Notes under the pieces: generated by a model
What the model was told of the DNA's origin: nothing
The model's input: the letters and a program-made list of their open reading frames with translations, nothing else
Databases searched by the model: none
Position numbers and translations under genes: made by a program
NCBI GenBank assembly: GCA_964493515.1
Contig: CAZBNJ010000003.1
Location: 1 to 64,000 of the forward strand
Source: CANRIN01 sp964493515
Lineage (GTDB): Bacteria; Bacillota; Clostridia; Oscillospirales; JAAYOS01
Direction: 5' to 3'
DNA: 64,000 nt
Part shown: in pieces, positions 24,923-33,112 of the stretch
Numbering within the stretch: the stretch's first letter is position 1
Layout of the letters: every line of letters starts with the position of its first letter

Positions 24923-24949
24923 GAAGAACAATACCGCGAGGAGAGTTTT

Positions 24950-26080
24950 GTGACACTTTTCGACATTTTTCAAAACGGAATATCCGGCGGAGTAATCAGC
25001 GGGGCGCGGAAGGGTTTCAAACCCTCCGCGCCTAAGATTCGTGTCGGCAGTTTTGTGAAGGGCGGGCAGCGGCCGCAGGTGATGTATCAGTTCACGCGGC
25101 TGTTTTCCGACCACGCGACGCAGGAGAACCGCTCCGCCGAGGACGCCGCCGAGCTGTGCGAGACGCTGCTCCGCGACGAGGGCTATGCCCAGGCGGTGCT
25201 GTTTTCGCGGGAGGCGGACTGGCACATAACCTGCTACGGACGGCTGAAGATTCGCAAGCAGCCGCCCACTCACGCGGACGCGGACGCGGCGTCGTCGCAC
25301 GACCGCGAAAAGCCGTCGCTGATACCGCTTGACGCGCCGTTCGTAAAGCCGCTGGGACTGGACAGGGCGCAGTATGCCGACAAGCTGCGGCAGATAGAGA
25401 TGTACTTGCAGCTCGCGCTTGCGGTGATGCCGGAGGGCGACGCGCCTCTGAAAATGATAGATTTTGGGTGCGGTCGGGCGTATCTGACCTTTGCGATGTA
25501 CTGGTATGTCACCGCGAAGCTGGGGAGAAAATGCGAGATAGTGGGCGTTGACCTGAAGGAGAACGTGATAGCCGAGGCGAGCGAGCTTGCGAATACTCTC
25601 GGCTTCGGCGGACTAAAATTCTATGCGGGGGACGCGGAGAAGTTCGACCCGGGCACGACAGACATGGTGTTCACCCTGCACGCGTGCGACCTCGCGACCG
25701 ACTACGCGCTGGCGTGGGCGGTACGGCGCGGCGCACAGTCGATAGTGAGCGTGCCCTGCTGTCAGCACGAGCTGTTTTCGCAGCTCAAGAGCGACACTCA
25801 AAGCCCGCTGCTGCGCGGGATAATCCGCGAACGGACGGCTTCGCTGGTGACCGACGCGGCGCGGGCGCAGCTGTTGGAGGGCTTCGGCTACAAGGTGGAG
25901 GCGGTCGAGTTCGTGGACGCGGAGCACACGCCGAAGAACATCATGCTGCGCGCCAAGAAGGTGCGGTCGGCGGAGCATCCGCGCTCGGTCGCGGCGCGCG
26001 AGGGTTACCGCGAGTTTGTGAAGGCGTGGGGCGCTGATCCGGCGATCGGACGACTGCTCGGCGTGGGTACAGATCCTTAA
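24950..26080 (+). CDS. SAM-dependent methyltransferase (Methyltransf_32-like)
   Basis: 376 residues. Residues ~155-190 carry the SAM-binding motif I (KMIDFGCGRAYLTFAM), followed by VGVDLKEN, and a distinctive HACDLATDYALAWAV...VPCCQHEL stretch found in the family with RRNAD1/METTL25-type proteins, where a Cys-Cys pair follows the fold. The first ~130 residues are an N-terminal domain seen in bacterial members. The likely substrate is RNA or protein, not known. It starts 27 bases after proS. The stop codon is the first part of R2 copy D. Confidence 0.85.
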   Translation: MTLFDIFQNGISGGVISGARKGFKPSAPKIRVGSFVKGGQRPQVMYQFTRLFSDHATQENRSAEDAAELCETLLRDEGYAQAVLFSREADWHITCYGRLKIRKQPPTHADADAASSHDREKPSLIPLDAPFVKPLGLDRAQYADKLRQIEMYLQLALAVMPEGDAPLKMIDFGCGRAYLTFAMYWYVTAKLGRKCEIVGVDLKENVIAEASELANTLGFGGLKFYAGDAEKFDPGTTDMVFTLHACDLATDYALAWAVRRGAQSIVSVPCCQHELFSQLKSDTQSPLLRGIIRERTASLVTDAARAQLLEGFGYKVEAVEFVDAEHTPKNIMLRAKKVRSAEHPRSVAAREGYREFVKAWGADPAIGRLLGVGTDP

Positions 26081-26209
26081 CCGCGACCGCTTTCGCTTGC
26101 CAAATCGCGCCCAATTCTGCATGGGCGCGAAGGAAGCGGTTATGCGCGAACAGTAAACATTTGTGGAATACGCAGCGACCACCTTTTCGCGCGTGTTCCA
26201 CGTGGAACA
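26079..26209 (+). repeat. R2 repeat, copy D
   Basis: Begins at the preceding stop codon and fills the gap to mfd. Hairpin TCGCGCCC/GGGCGCGA differs from copy B (TCGCGACC/GGTCGCGA) but still pairs. Core segments GAAGGAAGCGGTT, GCGCGAACAGTA and CCTTTTCGCGC are present, ending in an exact parS. Confidence 0.8.
26194..26209. other. parS site (exact)
   Basis: Exact TGTTCCACGTGGAACA at the end of R2 copy D, 22 bases before the mfd start. Confidence 0.85.
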
Positions 26210-26230
26210 TTCGACGGAGAGTAGTGTTTG

Positions 26231-29200
26231 ATGAAAAATCTACTTAACGTACTTCTGAAAATACCCGATTTCAGTCGGATGTGCGAGAGCCTGGAGCGGG
26301 GGGCAAGCCCCGTCGCGGCGGGCGGTCTGAACTCGGTACACATGGCGCAGGCTGCGGCGGCACTCGGCGAGACGACCGGGCGACCGCTTTTCGTGCTCTG
26401 CCCGGACGACCTGTCGGCGAGCAGGGTCGCGAGCGACTGCGCGGCGTTTCTCGGCGACGCGGCGGTGCTTCCGCCGAGGGAGTGGGGCTTCCACGGGGCG
26501 CTGGCGACCTCGCACGAGTGGGAGCACCGGCGGATAGTGGCGCTGGACACGCTGTCGCGCGGCGGGTGCGTCGTTGCGAGCGTGGAGGCCGCGTGCGCGA
26601 GGACTATGCCTCCCGACGTTTTTCGACGCATATCGACCGAGATAAAGCCCGAGATGAGTCTTGAGCCGGACGCGCTGTGCGACCTGCTTGCCGCCGCCGG
26701 ATACGCCTACTGCGACGCGGTGGAGGGCATGGGGCAATATTCGCGGCGCGGCGGGATAGTGGACTTTTTCTCGCCGGGCGAGGACGCGCCGGTGCGTGTG
26801 GAGTTCTGGGGGGACGAGGTGGACGTGGTCTGTCCGTTCGACCCGCAGACGCAGCGACGCAGCGAACCGCTCGAGTCGGCGAGGGTGCTGCCCGCGGCGG
26901 AGACACCGGTCGATTGCGCGGAGGGCGGCGCTAGCGGAGTGGCAAAGGCGCTGCGGGCGCTCGCCTCGCGGCAGAAGCCCGATTCGGCACTGAAAAAGAC
27001 GCTGATGGAGGACGCGGAGCGCTTTGAGAACGAGCGCAGCTTTCCGGCGGTGGACCGATGGCTGGACATGATATTCCCCGAGTTCGTCACCGCGCTGGAC
27101 TATCTGCCATCCGACGCGCTGGTGGTGATACTCGACCACTCGCGGCTGAGTGAACGCGCGGGCGGCATGGCGTGGCAGAACGGCGAGGATGTGACCGAGC
27201 TGCTGAAGGAGGGGCGTCTGCATCCACGCCACGCGAAGTTCTACATGGACATAGACGAGCTGTACGCGGCGGTGGGAAGGTTCCCGTTCGTGTACCTGGA
27301 CAGCTTTATCGGCGCGGCGTATCCGGTGCCGCCCAAGCTGATAGCGACCTTTAACGCGCGGCAGCTTCCGAGCTACGGCGGCAGTCTGGACACGGCTGTG
27401 CAGGACGTGCGGCACTATCTGGACGCGCGGGAGGGCGTGGTGCTGCTCTGCGCGGACGAGCGGCGTGCGCGGCGGCTGATGGAGCTGCTGTTCGAGCGGG
27501 GGATAAACGCGCAGCTGGACTTTGAGCTGAACGAGCTGCCGCTTCCCGGGCGCAGCCGCATAGCGCTCGGAAGCATAAGCGCGGGCTTTGAGTATCCCGA
27601 GCTTGCGCTGGCGGTGATAACCGAGGGTCAGATAGTGCGCCCGACCAGGGGCGAGGCGCGAAAGGGGAAGAAGAAGTCGGCGGCGAACCGCGTTAAGAGC
27701 TACGCCGACCTGACTCCGGGCGACTATGTGGTCCACGACGACTACGGAATAGCGAAATTCATCGGCATCCAGACACTGGAGGTCGACGGATTTATGCGCG
27801 ACTACGCGAAGCTGCAATTTCTCGGCACCGACGTGCTCTATCTGCCCGCGACGCGGCTGGACGTTATCGCAAAGTACATCGGCGCGGGAGAGGGCACTGA
27901 GGTGCGGCTGTCCAAGATGGGCGGCTCGGAGTGGAAGCGCTCCAAATCGCGCGCGAAGGCGGCGGCAAAGGAGCTTGCGGGCGAGCTTATCAAGCTGTAC
28001 GCCGAGCGGCAGCATCTGCCCGGCGTGGTGTGCGCGCCGGACGACGAGCTTCAGAAGGAGTTTGAGGAGCGGTTTGAGTATGACGAGACGCCCGACCAGC
28101 TGTCGGCGGCGCGCGAGATAAAGCTCGACCAGGAGAAGGCGACGCCGATGGATCGCCTGCTCTGCGGCGACGTGGGCTTCGGAAAGACCGAGGTGGCTCT
28201 GCGCGCGGCGATGAAGTGTATTTTGAGCGGGATGCAGGTGGCGATACTCGCGCCGACGACCGTCCTTGCGCAGCAGCACTATCTGACCGCGACGCGGCGG
28301 TTTGCGGGATTTGGCGCGAACATCGACGTAATGAGCCGCTTCCGCTCGCAGTCCGACCTGAAAAAGACCGCGAAGGCGGTGAGCGAGGGCCGCGTCGACC
28401 TGCTGATAGGCACGCACAGGATATTGCAGAAGGACGTTACGTTTAAGAAGCTGGGACTGCTGATAGTGGACGAGGAGCAGCGGTTCGGAGTGATGCACAA
28501 GGAGCGGCTGAAGGAGATATCGAAGGGCGTGGACGTGCTGACGCTGAGCGCGACGCCGATACCGCGCACGCTGAACATGGCGCTCAGCGGCATACGGGAC
28601 ATGTCGGTGCTGGAGGATCCGCCGCGCGACCGACTGCCGGTGCAGACATATGTGCTCGAACAGGACGACAGCGCGCTGTTTGAGGCGATGCGGCGCGAGC
28701 TTGGGCGCGGAGGCCAGGTGTACTATCTGCACAACCGCGTGGAATCGATAGGGCGCACCGCGTCGAAGATAAGGGCGGCGCTGGGCGAGGGCGTGTCGGT
28801 GGCGACGGCGCACGGTCAGATGGGCGAACACGAGCTGTCCGAGGTGATGGCTGCGGTGGAGCGCGGCGAGGTGCAGGTGCTGGTCTGCACGACGATAATC
28901 GAGACGGGAATAGACATCCCGAACGTGAACACGCTGATAGTTGAGGACGCGGACAGGTACGGACTGTCGCAGCTGCACCAGATACGCGGCCGCGTGGGAC
29001 GCAGCCGTCGGCGCGCGTATGCCTATCTGTGCTATCGACGGGGCAAGGCGCTGAGCGAGATAGCGCAGAAGCGGCTTTCGGCGATACGCGAGTTTGCCGA
29101 GTTCGGCGCGGGGTTCAAGATAGCGATGCGCGACCTTGAGATACGCGGGGCGGGCAATCTGCTCGGCGCGGCGCAGTCGGGGCATCTGAACTCGGTGGGA

Positions 29201-29707
29201 TATGAGATGTACCTGAAGCTGCTTGAGGACGCGGTGATAGAGGAGAAGGGCGAAAAGCCGGCTCTGCGCGCCGAGTGTACCGCCGACCTGTCGGTGGCGG
29301 CGCGGATACCCGAGAGCTATGTCGCGTCGAGCGGCGAGCGGATGGACCTCTACCGACGGATAGCGCTGGTGCGCGACGACGCGGGCGCGGGCGATCTGAT
29401 AGACGAGCTGTGCGACCGATACGGCGACATGCCGCGAGAAGTTCACGCGCTGATAAGGATAGCCCTGCTGCGCACCGACGCGGGTGAAGCGGGGGTGAAG
29501 GACATCGCGCAGAAGGGGGACATCATGCGGTTCTACCTCGCCGAGCCGGACATAGAGCGGGTGAGCGCGGTGTGCTCGAGCGACAAGTATCGGCGGAGCC
29601 TGCGATTTGAGGCGGGGAACAAGCCCGCGCTGGCGCTGCGTCTCGCAAAGGACGCGGACGCGCTGGAGACGGCGGAGCGGTTTGTGAAGGATCTGCGCGG
29701 GGCGTAA
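26231..29707 (+). CDS. mfd: Transcription-repair coupling factor Mfd
   Basis: 1158 residues from ATG 26231 (GGAGAG upstream; TTG 26228 is also in frame). N-terminal UvrB-like region, then the RNA polymerase-interacting domain around residue 496 (GDYVVHDDYGIAKFIG), SF2 helicase motor with Walker A GDVGFGKTE near 643 and VDEEQRFGV near 746, and a C-terminal D7 domain. Mfd removes stalled RNA polymerase and recruits UvrA. The usual neighbour pth is not adjacent but lies 4 kb away. Length and motifs are normal. Confidence 0.98.
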   Translation: MKNLLNVLLKIPDFSRMCESLERGASPVAAGGLNSVHMAQAAAALGETTGRPLFVLCPDDLSASRVASDCAAFLGDAAVLPPREWGFHGALATSHEWEHRRIVALDTLSRGGCVVASVEAACARTMPPDVFRRISTEIKPEMSLEPDALCDLLAAAGYAYCDAVEGMGQYSRRGGIVDFFSPGEDAPVRVEFWGDEVDVVCPFDPQTQRRSEPLESARVLPAAETPVDCAEGGASGVAKALRALASRQKPDSALKKTLMEDAERFENERSFPAVDRWLDMIFPEFVTALDYLPSDALVVILDHSRLSERAGGMAWQNGEDVTELLKEGRLHPRHAKFYMDIDELYAAVGRFPFVYLDSFIGAAYPVPPKLIATFNARQLPSYGGSLDTAVQDVRHYLDAREGVVLLCADERRARRLMELLFERGINAQLDFELNELPLPGRSRIALGSISAGFEYPELALAVITEGQIVRPTRGEARKGKKKSAANRVKSYADLTPGDYVVHDDYGIAKFIGIQTLEVDGFMRDYAKLQFLGTDVLYLPATRLDVIAKYIGAGEGTEVRLSKMGGSEWKRSKSRAKAAAKELAGELIKLYAERQHLPGVVCAPDDELQKEFEERFEYDETPDQLSAAREIKLDQEKATPMDRLLCGDVGFGKTEVALRAAMKCILSGMQVAILAPTTVLAQQHYLTATRRFAGFGANIDVMSRFRSQSDLKKTAKAVSEGRVDLLIGTHRILQKDVTFKKLGLLIVDEEQRFGVMHKERLKEISKGVDVLTLSATPIPRTLNMALSGIRDMSVLEDPPRDRLPVQTYVLEQDDSALFEAMRRELGRGGQVYYLHNRVESIGRTASKIRAALGEGVSVATAHGQMGEHELSEVMAAVERGEVQVLVCTTIIETGIDIPNVNTLIVEDADRYGLSQLHQIRGRVGRSRRRAYAYLCYRRGKALSEIAQKRLSAIREFAEFGAGFKIAMRDLEIRGAGNLLGAAQSGHLNSVGYEMYLKLLEDAVIEEKGEKPALRAECTADLSVAARIPESYVASSGERMDLYRRIALVRDDAGAGDLIDELCDRYGDMPREVHALIRIALLRTDAGEAGVKDIAQKGDIMRFYLAEPDIERVSAVCSSDKYRRSLRFEAGNKPALALRLAKDADALETAERFVKDLRGA

Positions 29708-29713
29708 AAAAGG

Positions 29714-29743
29714 TTCGCAATGTGCGTGCGTTTGTAGTATAAT
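29714..29743 (+). promoter_or_regulatory. Putative promoter of the GlmU-like gene
   Basis: TATAAT at 29738-29743 and TTCGCA at 29714-29719, 18-base spacer. Lies just after the mfd stop. Confidence 0.6.
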
Positions 29744-29783
29744 GGTTTCGACAGCGAGAAAACGAAACGGAGGCAGATTTATC

Positions 29784-30947
29784 ATGCAGAAGATAGAGCG
29801 GGCGGCGCTGATACTCACCGGCGCGGACGGCGGCGCGATGTGGTCGGAGGAGATGCTGTTCCAGCCGCTGCTTCGCGTCCAGTCGTGGGTGCTGATGCGC
29901 GCCGACGTGGACGTTGTGATATTCGACGGAAGCGACGAGCTGCGCGCGCAGCTGCTGGCGGTATTCCCGGAGGACAGGGTGATAAGCTCCGCCGAGGCCG
30001 CCGAGCGCGAGATAGGCATGACGATAGCGCTGCCGTCGCCGGCGTTTGTGACGACCGACGCGGTGCGCGGTATGACCGAGACGGTGGCGACGCTCGGCGC
30101 GATGCGTCTTATGCGCGACGGCGTGACGATAGCTTACGCCGCGCCTGGGCTGCTGGACGAAGCCGCCGTGACCGCGGGGGACGACGGTTCGAGCTACGTC
30201 GTGGACGCGGACGAGGGAAGTCTCGTGATAGACGACTACTGCGCGCTGTCGCAGGCGGAGACCCGCGCAAACGCGATAGTATGCCGCCGTTTGCAGCGCG
30301 CGGGCGTGCGGATAGTCCGCCCTGACACGGTGTCGATAGGCTCGGACTCGATAGTTGAGAAGGGCGCGGTGATACTGCCGGGCAGCATAATCCGCCACGG
30401 AAGTGTTGTCCACGCGGGCGCGGTGATAGGCCCGAACTCGCTGCTGGACGACGCGGAGATAGGCGAGGGCGTGACGGTCAACCAGTCGCAGGTGTACTCG
30501 TCGAGAATAGGCGCGCGCACGACGGTAGGCCCGTTCGCGCACGTCCGTCCCGAGTGCGACGTGGGCTGCGACTGCCGTATAGGCGCGTTCGTGGAGCTGA
30601 AGAAGTCGGAGATAGGCGACGGCACGAAGGCGGCGCATCTGACGTTCGTGGGCGACAGCACGGTGGGAAAGAACGTGAATTTCGGCTGCGGCACGATAAC
30701 GTCGAACTACGACGGACTGAAGAAGCACCGCACGGTGATAGGCGACGGCGCGTTTATCGGATGCAACTCGAATCTTATCGCGCCGGTGACGATAGGCGAG
30801 AACGCGTACACCGCGGCGGGCGCGACGGTGGTCAAGGACGTGCCGCCCGAGTCGCTGTACATCGCGCGGCCGGAGACGGTGATAAAAGAGGGCTGGGCGA
30901 AGCGAGTGATGGCGTTGAGGGAAAAGAAGCGGCAGGAGAAGGGTTAA
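29784..30947 (+). CDS. GlmU-like protein with degenerate nucleotidyltransferase half
   Basis: 387 residues from ATG 29784 (CGGAGGCAG upstream). The C-terminal ~200 residues are a left-handed beta-helix with the GlmU acetyltransferase pattern: VGPFAHVRPECDVG, IGAFVELKKSEIGDGTKAAHLTFVGDSTVGKNVNFGCGTITSNYDG, then the C-terminal GAFIGCNSNLIAPVTIGENAYTAAG. The N-terminal ~190 residues keep the outline of the uridyltransferase (AALILTGADGGAMWSEEMLFQPLL in place of the usual glycine-rich LAAGxGTRM motif) but lack its Gly-Thr-Arg-Met signature and catalytic Lys context. It may make GlcN-1-P acetylation only. GlmU normally is ~455 residues. Confidence 0.8.
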   Translation: MQKIERAALILTGADGGAMWSEEMLFQPLLRVQSWVLMRADVDVVIFDGSDELRAQLLAVFPEDRVISSAEAAEREIGMTIALPSPAFVTTDAVRGMTETVATLGAMRLMRDGVTIAYAAPGLLDEAAVTAGDDGSSYVVDADEGSLVIDDYCALSQAETRANAIVCRRLQRAGVRIVRPDTVSIGSDSIVEKGAVILPGSIIRHGSVVHAGAVIGPNSLLDDAEIGEGVTVNQSQVYSSRIGARTTVGPFAHVRPECDVGCDCRIGAFVELKKSEIGDGTKAAHLTFVGDSTVGKNVNFGCGTITSNYDGLKKHRTVIGDGAFIGCNSNLIAPVTIGENAYTAAGATVVKDVPPESLYIARPETVIKEGWAKRVMALREKKRQEKG

Positions 30948-30963
30948 GCGGGAAAAGGAAAAC

Positions 30964-30993
30964 CCCCGAATGTTCCACGTGGAACATTCGGGG
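30964..30993. terminator. Terminator whose stem is a parS site
   Basis: A perfect 30-base palindrome: CCCCGAA, exact parS (30971-30986), TTCGGGG, followed by ATTTATTTT. It lies between two convergent genes (GlmU-like and XRE), so it serves as a terminator in both directions and as a ParB site. Confidence 0.75.
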
Positions 30994-30995
30994 AT

Positions 30996-31220
30996 TTATT
31001 TTGCGCGACGGTAGGGTGTCTGGTCGTCTGTCAGCCCGAGAAGGTAATCAACGCTTGTGTTGTGAAACTTTGCGAGCTTTATCAGGACATCTGTTGGAAT
31101 ATCGCGATTGCCGGTTTCATAGCGTGAGTAGCAGTTCTGGCTGCACCCAAGATACTCGGCGATGTCCTTTTGGAATAAGTCCCTGTCCTCTCTAAGTTCC
31201 CTGATACGTCTATAAAACAT
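30996..31220 (-). CDS. XRE-family HTH transcriptional regulator
   Basis: 74 residues, an almost pure Cro/C1-type HTH: RIRELREDRDLFQKDIAEYLGCSQNCYSRYETGNRDIPTDVLIKLAKFHNTSVDYLLGLTD. Divergent from the small gene at 31327, with two matching palindromes between them that could be its operators. It probably represses one or both genes. Confidence 0.9.
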   Translation of the reverse strand: MFYRRIRELREDRDLFQKDIAEYLGCSQNCYSRYETGNRDIPTDVLIKLAKFHNTSVDYLLGLTDDQTPYRRAK

Positions 31221-31260
31221 GGCAACGCTCCTTGGTCAGAAGTATTGTCTTCATTATATG

Positions 31261-31302
31261 TATTCCATTTTGGTATATTGACTTGTGTGCCGATTTGGCA
31301 TA
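31261..31302. promoter_or_regulatory. Two palindromic operators, probably for the XRE regulator
   Basis: TATTCC-ATTTT-GGTATA (31261-31277) and TGTGCC-GATTT-GGCATA (31286-31302) share half-site TATnCC and a five-base centre, with centres 25 bases apart (between two and three helical turns). They lie in the divergent intergenic region between the XRE gene and the gene at 31327. Confidence 0.65.
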
Positions 31303-31326
31303 TACTCTTGTTTGGGAGGTGACTGC

Positions 31327-31551
31327 ATGGACGCTAAGGAAGCTATAAAACTGACTGCACAGCTGCTTGACAAAACCGAGGAAGAGGTCTTGCGAGATAT
31401 AGACCGCGCGGTCAAACTCGCAATGGCGAACCCCAAGAAAAGAGTTCAGGATTTTTGGAAAAGAGTCGCTCCGGATGGTATAGCACCTTCACCCGAGCGA
31501 GTTGTCGAAATATTTGCGGAAATTGCCCGCGAAGAAAGATCCGATAAATGA
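31327..31551 (+). CDS. Small helical protein of unknown function
   Basis: 74 residues from ATG 31327 with TTGGGAGGTG upstream. Charged and helical, no membrane segment or known motif (DAKEAIKLTAQLLDKTEEEVLRDIDRAVKLAMANPKKR...). Divergent from the XRE regulator and probably its target. Its AT content is closer to the XRE gene than to the GC-rich neighbours. The stop codon touches the parS terminator at 31551-31588. Confidence 0.65.
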   Translation: MDAKEAIKLTAQLLDKTEEEVLRDIDRAVKLAMANPKKRVQDFWKRVAPDGIAPSPERVVEIFAEIAREERSDK

Positions 31552-31588
31552 AAAATGGGGATGTTCCACGTGGAACATCCCCATTTTT
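31551..31588. terminator. Terminator whose stem is a parS site
   Basis: A perfect 38-base palindrome: AAAAATGGGGA, exact parS (31562-31577), TCCCCATTTTT. The A-rich and T-rich ends make it a bidirectional intrinsic terminator at the end of the small gene at 31327. Confidence 0.8.
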
Positions 31589-31612
31589 TACGCAAGCGAA
31601 AAGGGTGGGACA

Positions 31613-31731
31613 CCCGGTCGAAGTTGCTACGCAACTTCTCTCACGCACTCGCTGCGCTCGCGCGCCACGTAAGCGAAAAAAGGCCCGGACGACTGTTGCC
31701 GTCCGGGCTATGCTAAAACTGTAATGCAGAC
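31613..31731 (-). repeat. R4 repeat, copy 1
   Basis: CCCGGTCG, hairpin AAGTTGC/GCAACTT, CTTCTCTCACGCA, an A-run, a terminator hairpin (31683-31708) and CTATGCTAAAACTGTAATGC. A second copy lies at 31877-31972. The hairpin stem inside (GCCCGGAC here) is quite different from the second copy (GTGGGAC), while flanks are identical. A related 5' part is also seen near 6851-6885. Confidence 0.75.
31675..31708 (-). terminator. Intrinsic terminator, leftward (copy 2 of the rpsI terminator)
   Basis: On the - strand, GCCCGGAC, 10-base loop, GTCCGGGC, then CTTTTTT. It lies beyond the first rpsI terminator. Confidence 0.75.
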
Positions 31732-31860
31732 CGCGCGAAAAGACAATCACTACGCATCCCGCAAGATCCTGCCGTTCGCGCTGAACCACTCCCTTCGCGC
31801 CCATGCAGNNNNNNNNNNGCGCAAAACCGGTCGTGGTTCCAAGTTGTGCTCCTATTCATA
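31722..31860 (-). repeat. R2 repeat, copy E, with sequence gap
   Basis: Reads on the - strand as R2: CTGCATGGGCGCGAAGGGAG, GGTTCAGCGCGAACGG, then TTGCGGGATGCG and TTTTCGCGCGG. The ten N at 31809-31818 fall in its hairpin loop. Next to a broken parS (31862-31876, one base inserted). Confidence 0.7.
31809..31818. other. Sequence gap, 10 N
   Basis: Scaffold gap inside R2 copy E. Confidence 1.
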
Positions 31861-31876
31861 ATGTTCCACGTTGGAA

Positions 31877-31972
31877 CCCGGTCGAAGTTGCTACGCAACT
31901 TCTCCCACGCAAGCGAAAAAAGGTGGGACACCCCTATTGGAGCGTCCCACTATGCTAAAACTGTAAGCAGAC
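31877..31972 (-). repeat. R4 repeat, copy 2
   Basis: Same flanks as the copy at 31613-31731, fused directly to a damaged parS (TGTTCCACGTTGGAAC at 31862-31877). Confidence 0.75.
31914..31950 (-). terminator. Intrinsic terminator of rplM-rpsI
   Basis: On the - strand GTGGGAC, 14-base loop, GTCCCAC, then CTTTTTT. It is 26 bases after the rpsI stop. Confidence 0.85.
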
Positions 31973-31975
31973 AGT

Positions 31976-32380
31976 TTAGCGCTTAGAGAACTGCGGCGCA
32001 CGACGTGCTGCCTTGAGGCCGTACTTCTTGCGCTCCTTCATACGCGGATCGCGCGTGAGGAAGCCCGCCTGCTTGAGCGTCTGGCGATACTCCTCGTTGA
32101 GCTTGAGCAGCGCGCGGCTGATGCCGTGACGGATAGCGCCCGCCTGGCCGGTGAATCCGCCGCCCTGAACGGTGCACTCGACGTCCACCTTGCCGAGCAG
32201 GTCGGTGGCGACCAGCGGCTGACGGACGATTATCTTCATGGTGTCAAGGCCGAAATACTGGTCGATGTCGCGGCCGTTTATCGTGATCTTACCGGTGCCG
32301 CCCTCGTAGACATGGACACGGGCGACCGAGCTCTTGCGGCGACCGGTGCCGTAGTGATAAGGCTTCTTAGGAGTATACAT
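31976..32380 (-). CDS. rpsI: 30S ribosomal protein S9
   Basis: 134 residues; the C-terminal ARRAPQFSKR ending, whose Lys-Arg tail reaches the P-site tRNA, and the GTGRRKSSVARV start are typical. Overlaps rplM by one base in the conserved L13-S9 operon. Confidence 0.99.
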   Translation of the reverse strand: MYTPKKPYHYGTGRRKSSVARVHVYEGGTGKITINGRDIDQYFGLDTMKIIVRQPLVATDLLGKVDVECTVQGGGFTGQAGAIRHGISRALLKLNEEYRQTLKQAGFLTRDPRMKERKKYGLKAARRAPQFSKR

Positions 32381-32817
32381 TAGTCATTGCCTCCTTCATA
32401 GGGTACCGGCTTCTGCGCCGCGTGCTTGTGCTCCGCGCCGGCATAGATATGGACACGGTTGAACGCCTTTGCGCCGAGGGTGTTGTGCGGGAGCATTCCC
32501 TTGACGGCTATCTCCATCGCGCGCTCGGGGTGGGTCGCCATCAGCTTGTCGTAATGGGTCTCCTTGATGCCGCCGACCCATCCGGTGTGATGGTAGTGGA
32601 TCTTCTTCTGGAGCTTGTTGCCGGTGAGCACGGCGTCCTTCGCGTTGATGATGATGACGAAGTCGCCGCAGTCAACGTGCGGGGTGAAATCGGGGCGATG
32701 CTTGCCGCGAAGTATCGAGGCTGCCAGCGCCGCCGTGCGGCCGAGCGGCTTGCCCGCCGCGTCGATGACATACCAGCTGCGCTGATAGGTCTCGCTCTTT
32801 GCCATAAAGGTGGACAT
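32380..32817 (-). CDS. rplM: 50S ribosomal protein L13
   Basis: 145 residues with the L13 motifs WYVIDAAGKPLGRTAA, KHRPDFTPHVDCGDFVIIINA and KAFNRVHIYAGAEHKH. First gene of the L13-S9 operon; binds 23S rRNA early in assembly. SD GGAGGATAAAC before ATG. Confidence 0.99.
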   Translation of the reverse strand: MSTFMAKSETYQRSWYVIDAAGKPLGRTAALAASILRGKHRPDFTPHVDCGDFVIIINAKDAVLTGNKLQKKIHYHHTGWVGGIKETHYDKLMATHPERAMEIAVKGMLPHNTLGAKAFNRVHIYAGAEHKHAAQKPVPYEGGND

Positions 32818-33000
32818 TGTTTATCCTCCGTTCAAAATGTGTGTCCTACGCGCATTTTAACGCGCGGGATATGTGGTTTCCGGTTGCAATCGACGTCGGT
32901 TTGCGGTAAAATGATTCGTGAGGGTAACGGGTCCTCGTTGAACTTTTTCGCCCCGTGTCGGTGCAGAATTAGTTATACCACAGAATTTTTGGCATGTCAA
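32818..33000 (-). promoter_or_regulatory. rplM promoter and ~150-base leader
   Basis: On the - strand TTGACA (32995-33000), 17-base spacer, TATAAC (32972-32977). The transcript leader to rplM is ~145 bases with several short stems (for example GCGCGTTAAAATGCGCG near 32852-32868). An L13 autoregulatory leader is known in Bacillota; whether this one belongs to it cannot be told by eye. Confidence 0.7.
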
Positions 33001-33112
33001 GCGATTTTTTGGCAAAATCGCGAGAAAAAATTCAAGCTCGCGTTTTCGTCGATTTACTCGCTTATGCTCGTTTATTCTCGCGTGCGAAATCTTTTTTTGG
33101 AGGTCGTCCGAC

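Noticed and set aside
26240..30019. A 1259-codon open frame antisense to mfd and the GlmU-like gene
   Set aside because: GC-rich third positions on the + strand open the opposite frame. The translation is Arg/His/Leu-rich with no domain and no ribosome binding site.
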